NCBI GenBank assembly: GCA_947499595.1 | Contig: CANMOY010000004.1 | Coordinates: 62,001 to 126,000, forward strand | Direction of reading: 5' to 3' | From: an uncultured Mesonia sp. | GTDB taxonomy: Bacteria; Bacteroidota; Bacteroidia; Flavobacteriales; Flavobacteriaceae | DNA length: 64,000 bases | Part shown: positions 59,102 through 64,000 of the stretch, piece by piece | Position numbering within the stretch: the first letter of the stretch is position 1 | How the letters are laid out: every line of letters starts with the position of its first letter | Program-made: the position numbers and the translations under genes | Notes under the pieces: generated by a model | Databases searched by the model: none | Told to the model about the DNA's origin: nothing | What the model saw: only the letters and a program-made list of their open reading frames with translations

Positions 59102-59109
59102 CAAAGTTA
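59102..59109 (-). promoter_or_regulatory. -7 element of the OmpA gene
   Basis: CAAAGTTA reads as TAACTTTG on the minus strand, a perfect -7 match about 30 bases before the OmpA start. Confidence 0.55.
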
Positions 59110-59158
59110 ATTATTTTACCGAGTCTTTTAAGCGGATTAACAAATTTTTAATGGCAAC

Positions 59159-60157
59159 TTACAACTGGTTAAACTTTTTCTTTTTTTGTACAAAGTACTT
59201 GTAGACTATAGAGAAATTACTAGGTTTAACCTGTTGGGTGTGCCGAATGGTTTTACGTTTTTTGTTGATGTGATTAAAGTTTTTATAAAAACTAAAATGG
59301 GCCTGTAATATAGCTTTGAAATGATTGATTTTACCTTTTATTAAAAATTGAATTCCAGCCAATCCGTCTAGTATCATCCGAATAAAAATGGTGATTAAGG
59401 CTTGTGGCAAGGATTGATTTTTCAATAAATTGTATAAAGAATTCCTGAAGTTTAAAAATGTTTTTTTAGGATTTGCACTTGCTAAGGTGGCTCCACCTAA
59501 ATGGTATACTTCGCTTTGGTAGCAATACTCAACTAAAAATCCTTGCAGTTGTGCACGCCAACAAAAATCTATCTCTTCTTGATGGGCAAAATAATCTTCA
59601 TCAAAACCACCAAGACGTTTAAAAAGATTGTTGCGTACTACCAAACACGCACCACTTGCCCAAAAAATTGGATAATTTGAATTGTATTGACCTTCGTCCT
59701 TTTCTAAGGTATTAAAAATTCTTCCTTTACAAAAGGGATAGCCCAATAAGTCTATATAACCTCCTGCTGCTCCAGCATACTCAAAATAAGTAGGATTTTT
59801 TAAATCTTTAATTTTAGGTTGTAGAATACCAACGCGTTCATCCTCATAAAACCTCCTTAAAAAGGCTAATAACCAATTTGGAGTAACTGCAACATCACTA
59901 TTTAGCAAAACCAAGATTTCTTCATTAATTTGTTTTAAACCTAAATTATAACCACCTGCATATCCTAAATTTGAGCTGAGTTGAATGCATTTTACACTAG
60001 GGAAAACGGTTTTTAATAAGGTTACAGAATCATCTGTAGACGCATTGTCAATAACATAGATAGTGGCTTCGGGTGAATACTTTATTAAATCGGGTATAAA
60101 CCGCTTTAATAAATCACGACCATTCCAGTTTAGCACAGCTACAGCTACTTTTTTCAT
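59159..60157 (-). CDS. Family 2 glycosyltransferase
   Basis: This 332-residue protein has a GT-A fold of family 2, close to rhamnosyltransferase-like enzymes. It has VAVLNWNGRDLLKRFI at the start, IDNASTDDSV, the metal-binding LLNSDVAV (about 95-102), ASGACLVVRNNLF and FDEDYFAHQEEIDFCWR (about 202-218, catalytic-base region). The C-terminal part has a hydrophobic/amphipathic stretch and a basic tail. It transfers a sugar from a nucleotide donor to a cell-surface glycan, with the acceptor unknown. It starts five bases after the HsdR-N-like gene. Confidence 0.9.
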   Translation of the reverse strand: MKKVAVAVLNWNGRDLLKRFIPDLIKYSPEATIYVIDNASTDDSVTLLKTVFPSVKCIQLSSNLGYAGGYNLGLKQINEEILVLLNSDVAVTPNWLLAFLRRFYEDERVGILQPKIKDLKNPTYFEYAGAAGGYIDLLGYPFCKGRIFNTLEKDEGQYNSNYPIFWASGACLVVRNNLFKRLGGFDEDYFAHQEEIDFCWRAQLQGFLVEYCYQSEVYHLGGATLASANPKKTFLNFRNSLYNLLKNQSLPQALITIFIRMILDGLAGIQFLIKGKINHFKAILQAHFSFYKNFNHINKKRKTIRHTQQVKPSNFSIVYKYFVQKKKKFNQL

Positions 60158-60162
60158 TGCTT

Positions 60163-60606
60163 TTATTTATAGAGAGGGAGTTCAGGTAAAAAATTATATT
60201 GCTGTTTATTGTAGTCCATCTTACAAAAATAGTGCGACAGCCCGTTAGTAACCATCAAAAAGTCTGCTTTGAGACTCAAGTTATAGCGAGCAATTTGATC
60301 AAAAGTTTCTTGGGTGATTTTTACCTTAGGTGCTTTGCACTCTACAATTAATTGTAAGTCTCCTGTGGTTTTAAAACCTACCACATCATAGCGTTTTGGC
60401 AACTGGTTTACTAATACTTGCTTTTCTACATTGATCATTGACCAGGGGTAATTTTTTTCATAGTGAAGGTAATGAACCACATGTTGCCGAACCCACTCTT
60501 CGGGCGTTAGTATTATAAACTTTTTACGAATGCTATCAAAAATAGCTGTTTTATTTTGTTTATTTTTGAACCTAAATGAATAGGTGGGGAAATTTAAGGC
60601 TGTCAT
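60163..60606 (-). CDS. HsdR N-terminal-domain-like protein (stand-alone)
   Basis: This 147-residue protein resembles only the N-terminal nuclease domain of type I restriction HsdR. It has LTPEEWVRQHVVHYL (about 33-47), VVGFKTTGDLQLIVECKAPK (in two pieces), and the latter carries a PD-(D/E)xK-like E-x-K core. There is no helicase part and no hsdM/hsdS gene nearby, so it is not a restriction system. It is a common lone protein in Bacteroidota next to holA, of unknown role. A perfect -7 element ends five bases before the ATG. Confidence 0.85.
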   Translation of the reverse strand: MTALNFPTYSFRFKNKQNKTAIFDSIRKKFIILTPEEWVRQHVVHYLHYEKNYPWSMINVEKQVLVNQLPKRYDVVGFKTTGDLQLIVECKAPKVKITQETFDQIARYNLSLKADFLMVTNGLSHYFCKMDYNKQQYNFLPELPLYK

Positions 60607-60611
60607 AGCAG

Positions 60612-60619
60612 CAAAAATA
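60612..60619 (-). promoter_or_regulatory. -7 element of the HsdR-N-like/glycosyltransferase pair
   Basis: CAAAAATA reads as TATTTTTG on the minus strand and ends five bases before the start codon at 60606, again suggesting a leaderless or very short-leader mRNA. Confidence 0.55.
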
Positions 60620-60697
60620 TATAATTTGCCTGTGCATTGCTTATTAATCGCTTAATAAATCCGGCGAAAGCCAGAAACAAATTTTAATTTAAAGAGA

Positions 60698-61705
60698 ATG
60701 AAAGAAATAAACGCGGTACTTCGCGATTTGAAGCAAAGAAAGTTTAAAAAGGTTTATTTGCTTATGGGTGAAGAGACGTATTATATTGACAAAATAAGCG
60801 AATATATAGCCCAGCATGCCCTTACGGAAGAAGAACGCGCATTTAATCAAGTGGTTTTATACGGAAGAGATATTGAAGTAGACCAAATCATTAGTGAATC
60901 GAAGCGCTTCCCAATGATGGCAGAACATCAGGTGGTTATTATTAAGGAGGCCCAAGAGTTAAATAAGAGCATATATAATCTGGATAGTTTTATACCGCAA
61001 CTGCAAGAAAGCACCATATTGGTACTATGCTATAAATACAAAAGCATCGATAAGCGCAAGGCGCTATATAAAAATATTAAAAAAGAGGGGGTTGTAATTG
61101 AAAGTAAACCCTTGTATGAAGATAAGGTGCCAGGCTGGATAATCGATGAAGTAGCGAGAAGAGGCTACCGCATAGAACCAAAATCTGCAATGCTTTTAGC
61201 TGAGTTTTTAGGAACTAGCTTGGGTAAAATTAATAATGAACTCGATAAACTTTGCCTTATTTTGCCAGAAGGCAGTTTAATTACTCCAGCCATAATTGAA
61301 GAGAATATAGGAATAAGTAAAGATTTTAATTCTTTTGAACTTCAAAAAGCCCTGATTAGTAGGGACCAAAAAAAAGCTTTTAGAATCATAAATTACTATG
61401 CCCAAAACAGCAAAGAGCATCCCATATTAAAAACTATCCCTGTTTTATATAATTTCTTTTCAAAATTATTGCTATTTCATGGTTTAAAAAATAAAAGTAG
61501 TCGCAATGAGGTGGCTAGTGCACTGGGTATTTCGCCCTTTTTTGTCAAAGATTTTACTTTGGGAGCTCAAGCTTATTCTATGAAAAGTGTAAGTGCCATT
61601 GTGGCAAGTTTGCGCGAACTCGACTTGAAAGCGAAAGGAGTAGGAGCACAAAATTTACCCGCAGCAGAGTTGTATAAAGAACTGCTAATTAAATTAAGAG
61701 CCTGA
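60698..61705 (+). CDS. holA: DNA polymerase III delta subunit
   Basis: This is the clamp-loader subunit that opens the sliding clamp. The 335-residue protein has the AAA+-like N-terminal domain (KKVYLLMGEETYYIDKISEY in two pieces, about 17-36; RFPMMAEHQVVIIKEAQEL) and the C-terminal helical collar domain (SFELQKALISRDQKKAFRII, then GVGAQNLPAAELYKELLIKL at the end). The nucleotide-binding P-loop is lost, as usual for delta. It overlaps menA by one base and is divergent from the HsdR-N-like gene. Confidence 0.95.
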   Translation: MKEINAVLRDLKQRKFKKVYLLMGEETYYIDKISEYIAQHALTEEERAFNQVVLYGRDIEVDQIISESKRFPMMAEHQVVIIKEAQELNKSIYNLDSFIPQLQESTILVLCYKYKSIDKRKALYKNIKKEGVVIESKPLYEDKVPGWIIDEVARRGYRIEPKSAMLLAEFLGTSLGKINNELDKLCLILPEGSLITPAIIEENIGISKDFNSFELQKALISRDQKKAFRIINYYAQNSKEHPILKTIPVLYNFFSKLLLFHGLKNKSSRNEVASALGISPFFVKDFTLGAQAYSMKSVSAIVASLRELDLKAKGVGAQNLPAAELYKELLIKLRA

Positions 61706-62601
61706 TGCAAAAAGCTATCACTTGGGTAAAAGCCGCTCGTTTGCGTACTTTGCCCTTATCTATTTCGGGAATTTTATTGGGAGCGGTATTGGCCCACCTT
61801 GAACAAGATTTTCAACTTTCTATTTTTATTTACGCTTTGTGTACCACCTTGTGCTTGCAAATACTTTCTAATTTCGCCAACGATTATGGTGATGGTGTTA
61901 AAGGCACCGATAATGAAGAACGGGTAGGGCCAATGCGAGCCCTACAAAGTGGCATCATTACCGACAAGCAAATGAAGATAGGAATGATTTTTTGTAGCCT
62001 TTTGTCTTTAGCTTTTGCAGTTTTACTGATTTACTCAGCTTTCGGAAGTGAAAATTTCACCTTAAGCATTTTCTTTTTCCTTTTGGGAATAGCTGCCATA
62101 ACCGCTGCTATAAAATATACCGTTGGTAAAAGTGCTTACGGTTATAGAGGCTTAGGAGATGTCTTTGTATTTTTATTTTTTGGTTTGGTAGCTGTCGTAG
62201 GTAGTGCCGTTTTATTTACGCATCAAATAAAATTCACCTATTTTTTACCAGCCATTGCGGTAGGAACTTTGAGCGTAGCAGTACTTAACCTTAATAATAT
62301 GCGAGATCGTTTGAGTGATGCCAATTCCAATAAAAACACTTTGGTGGTTAAATGGGGCATCCGTAAAGCAACAAACTACCATATTGGTCTAATTTTGTTA
62401 GCCTTTTTGTGCTTTTTGTTGTTTAATTACAATTTACCTATTCAATTTAATTTAGCTTTAATTCCATTTATACTTCTATTTAAGCATCTATATACCGTGG
62501 TACAACACGAAGAGCCAAAAACTTTAGATCCAGAATTAAAGAAAGTTGCCTTAAGTACCTTTATAATTGCTCTAATTTATTTGTTACTTGCGTGGATTTA
62601 A
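61705..62601 (+). CDS. menA: 1,4-dihydroxy-2-naphthoate polyprenyltransferase
   Basis: This is a membrane enzyme that attaches the isoprenoid tail in menaquinone synthesis. The 298-residue UbiA-family protein has about eight helices, the prenyl-diphosphate-binding NDYGDGVKGTDNEERVGPMR (in two pieces, about 58-77) and the second Asp-rich site NLNNMRDRLSDANSNK (about 196-211). The TGATG overlap with holA shows coupling. The UPF0173 hydrolase and menC follow, so menaquinone genes are grouped here. Confidence 0.95.
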   Translation: MQKAITWVKAARLRTLPLSISGILLGAVLAHLEQDFQLSIFIYALCTTLCLQILSNFANDYGDGVKGTDNEERVGPMRALQSGIITDKQMKIGMIFCSLLSLAFAVLLIYSAFGSENFTLSIFFFLLGIAAITAAIKYTVGKSAYGYRGLGDVFVFLFFGLVAVVGSAVLFTHQIKFTYFLPAIAVGTLSVAVLNLNNMRDRLSDANSNKNTLVVKWGIRKATNYHIGLILLAFLCFLLFNYNLPIQFNLALIPFILLFKHLYTVVQHEEPKTLDPELKKVALSTFIIALIYLLLAWI

Positions 62602-62687
62602 TTTGTTATAAATTTTTTAATTCATTTAAATTCTAAGTGCTATTGCTTATTTTTAGCCATCAGCTAAGACAATAAAAAATAAAAAAT

Positions 62688-63368
62688 ATGAAAATTACAT
62701 TTTACGGGCAAAATACCCTCGCATTAGAGATCAATGGTAAACATATCATTGTAGATCCTTTTATTACAGGTAATCCTTTGGCAAATGAGAAAGTAGATTT
62801 ACAAGATTTAAAAGCCGATTATGTGTTGCTAACCCATGCGCATCAAGATCATACCTTAGATGCAGAGGCAATAGCTAAGCAAAATGAGGCAACCTTGGTG
62901 AGTAATTTTGAGATTGCCAATCATTACCAAGCAAAAGGTATTAACGTACACCCTATGAACCACGGTGGTAGCTGGGAATTTGATTTTGGAACCGTAAAAT
63001 ATGTAAATGCCGTACACACCAGTTCTTTTCCAGATGGTAGTTATGGAGGGCAACCCGGAGGATTCATCATTGAAGCCAATGAAAAATGTCTTTACATTGC
63101 GGGAGATACTGCATTGCATGCCGATATGAAATTAATCCCTTTGAGGCATCAAGTAGATTTAGCTGTTTTACCTATTGGTGATAATTTTACAATGGGCGTA
63201 GATGACGCTATCTTAGCAAGCGATTTTATTGAATGCAACAGAGTTTTAGGTTGTCATTATGATACTTTTGATGTGATTAAAATTGACCATGACTTAGCGC
63301 TTGAGAAATTTAAAATGAAGAAAAAAGAATTGATTTTGTTGCCCATTGGTGAAAGTGTAAACGTTTAA
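62688..63368 (+). CDS. UPF0173 metal-dependent hydrolase
   Basis: This 226-residue metallo-beta-lactamase fold protein has the LTHAHQDHTLD motif (His50, His52, Asp54, His55), GSWEFDFGTVKYV, YIAGDTALHADMKL (metal Asp) and the HYDTFDVIKIDH end. It belongs to the YtkL/UPF0173 family whose substrate is unknown. It lies between menA and menC, an arrangement seen in other Bacteroidota, but a menaquinone role is not proven. The -7-like TATTTTTA upstream has one mismatch. Confidence 0.92.
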   Translation: MKITFYGQNTLALEINGKHIIVDPFITGNPLANEKVDLQDLKADYVLLTHAHQDHTLDAEAIAKQNEATLVSNFEIANHYQAKGINVHPMNHGGSWEFDFGTVKYVNAVHTSSFPDGSYGGQPGGFIIEANEKCLYIAGDTALHADMKLIPLRHQVDLAVLPIGDNFTMGVDDAILASDFIECNRVLGCHYDTFDVIKIDHDLALEKFKMKKKELILLPIGESVNV

Positions 63369-63379
63369 AAGTAATCTCA

Positions 63380-64000
63380 TTGAAAGCAAAATTTATAAAA
63401 CATTCATTACAATTTAAAACCCCAGGAGGCACTTCTCGTGGGGTTTTAAAAATCAAAAATACTTGGTTTTTGATACTTGAACATCAGGGTAAAAGAGGTT
63501 ACGGAGAATGCGGTATGTTTGAGGGATTAAGCTATGATGATGTTCCGCAATTTGAAGAAAAATTACAATGGGTTTGTGAGCATATTCATCTAGGTGAAAA
63601 GCAACTTTTAGCACAACTCAGCGAATTCCCCGCACTGTTTTTTGGTGTAGAAATGGCATTTGCCTCGCTGCGATCAAAGACGGGGTTTGAATTGTTCCCT
63701 TCGGCTTTTACGCAAAAAGAGCAAGGAATAACCATCAATGGTTTAATCTGGATGGGAGATAAAAACTACATGAAAAAGCAAATCACCGATAAATTAAACC
63801 AAGGTTTTCATTGTATAAAATTAAAAATAGGGGCAATAGACTTTCAAGAAGAATTGCGACTTCTTAAATACATTCGTTCAGAATTTACAGCCAGCGATGT
63901 AGAGCTTCGGGTAGACGCTAATGGGGCGTTTTCACCTACAGAGGCGCTAGAAAAACTAAAAAGATTGAGTGATTATGAACTGCATAGTATTGAGCAGCCC
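63380..64000 (+). CDS. menC: o-Succinylbenzoate synthase (cut by window edge)
   Basis: This enzyme dehydrates SHCHC to o-succinylbenzoate in menaquinone synthesis. The visible 207 residues belong to the enolase superfamily: an N-terminal cap (YGECGMFEGLS), FGVEMAFASL, catalytic Lys pair in CIKLKIG, metal ligand Asp in LRVDANGAF and a second metal Glu in HSIEQP at the edge. Translation begins at a TTG (63380-63382), 11 bases after the UPF0173 gene. No in-frame ATG before residue 46 exists. The C-terminal third lies outside the window. Confidence 0.88.
   Translation, partial: MKAKFIKHSLQFKTPGGTSRGVLKIKNTWFLILEHQGKRGYGECGMFEGLSYDDVPQFEEKLQWVCEHIHLGEKQLLAQLSEFPALFFGVEMAFASLRSKTGFELFPSAFTQKEQGITINGLIWMGDKNYMKKQITDKLNQGFHCIKLKIGAIDFQEELRLLKYIRSEFTASDVELRVDANGAFSPTEALEKLKRLSDYELHSIEQP

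Noticed and set aside
60163-60606. Type I restriction-modification locus
   Set aside because: Only an HsdR-N-like domain is present. There is no HsdM, HsdS or helicase part, and the neighbours are a glycosyltransferase gene and holA.

Overview
This window is a stretch of a low-GC chromosome from a member of the Bacteroidota, almost certainly the family Flavobacteriaceae. The evidence is a type IX secretion C-terminal sorting domain and a PorV/PorQ-family protein, the Bacteroidota promoter -7 motif TAnnTTTG in front of many genes, menaquinone genes (menA, menC), a BtuB/BtuG vitamin B12 uptake pair, an extended NusB, a PUR-family protein, and DUF4252 genes next to an ECF sigma factor. The genus cannot be read from the sequence. 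Gene density is high, ordinary housekeeping genes dominate, and I found no prophage, insertion sequence, CRISPR array, tRNA or rRNA.

Layout. 1-660: the end of an unrecognised gene, then an eight-unit 22-bp tandem array that can fold as hairpins. 661-10057: isocitrate dehydrogenase, a three-gene small membrane-protein operon (TM2, DUF2752, DUF4870-like), lnt with a PorV/PorQ-family gene, pssA, and a kdsD-tatC-AhpD-like-lptB operon for the cell envelope. 10146-14375: recQ, a cyclophilin-FKBP fusion, a thioredoxin-like gene and csaA. 14496-18342: a secreted/lipoprotein cluster of two leucine-rich-repeat proteins flanking two paralogous unknown exported proteins, followed on the other strand by a LytTR response regulator and a propeller-type histidine kinase. 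22254-35088: CIA30, PUR protein, ABC exporter, leucine-type dehydrogenase, nusB, DUF1573, yajC, YdeI-like, pepT, pyrD, a LysE exporter, HMG-CoA lyase and a TPR histidine kinase. 35089-38584: guaB, a SatD-like regulator with a DUF3307 membrane protein and palindromic candidate operators, and a DUF423 protein.

38642-47049 is the vitamin B12 locus. A divergent intergenic region holds a cobalamin riboswitch that leads rightward into btuB (outer-membrane TonB receptor) and a BtuG-like beta-propeller lipoprotein. Leftward it leads into btuF-btuC-btuD, continuing into rmuC, a small membrane protein and an acyl-CoA thioesterase. 47164-50714: an S41 peptidase lipoprotein divergent from an ECF sigma / anti-sigma-like / DUF4252 / DUF4252 operon with an ECF-style promoter. 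50802-55354: hemN, a universal stress protein, a REC-CRP fusion regulator and its PAS histidine kinase, which looks like a redox or oxygen response module. 55451-57093: thioredoxin, deoC and deoD behind a textbook Bacteroidota promoter. 57317-64000: AIM24 family, OmpA lipoprotein, glycosyltransferase, HsdR-N-like nuclease fold protein, holA, menA, UPF0173 hydrolase and the start of menC, which runs off the right edge.

The points most worth a second look are the 22-bp hairpin array with a paired base change, the secreted LRR/paralog cluster with an unnamed domain, the SatD-type operators overlapping its promoter, the ECF autoregulatory promoter, and the REC-CRP/PAS kinase/USP/HemN module. Thirteen intrinsic terminators were found, several lying between convergent genes and three containing a stop codon.
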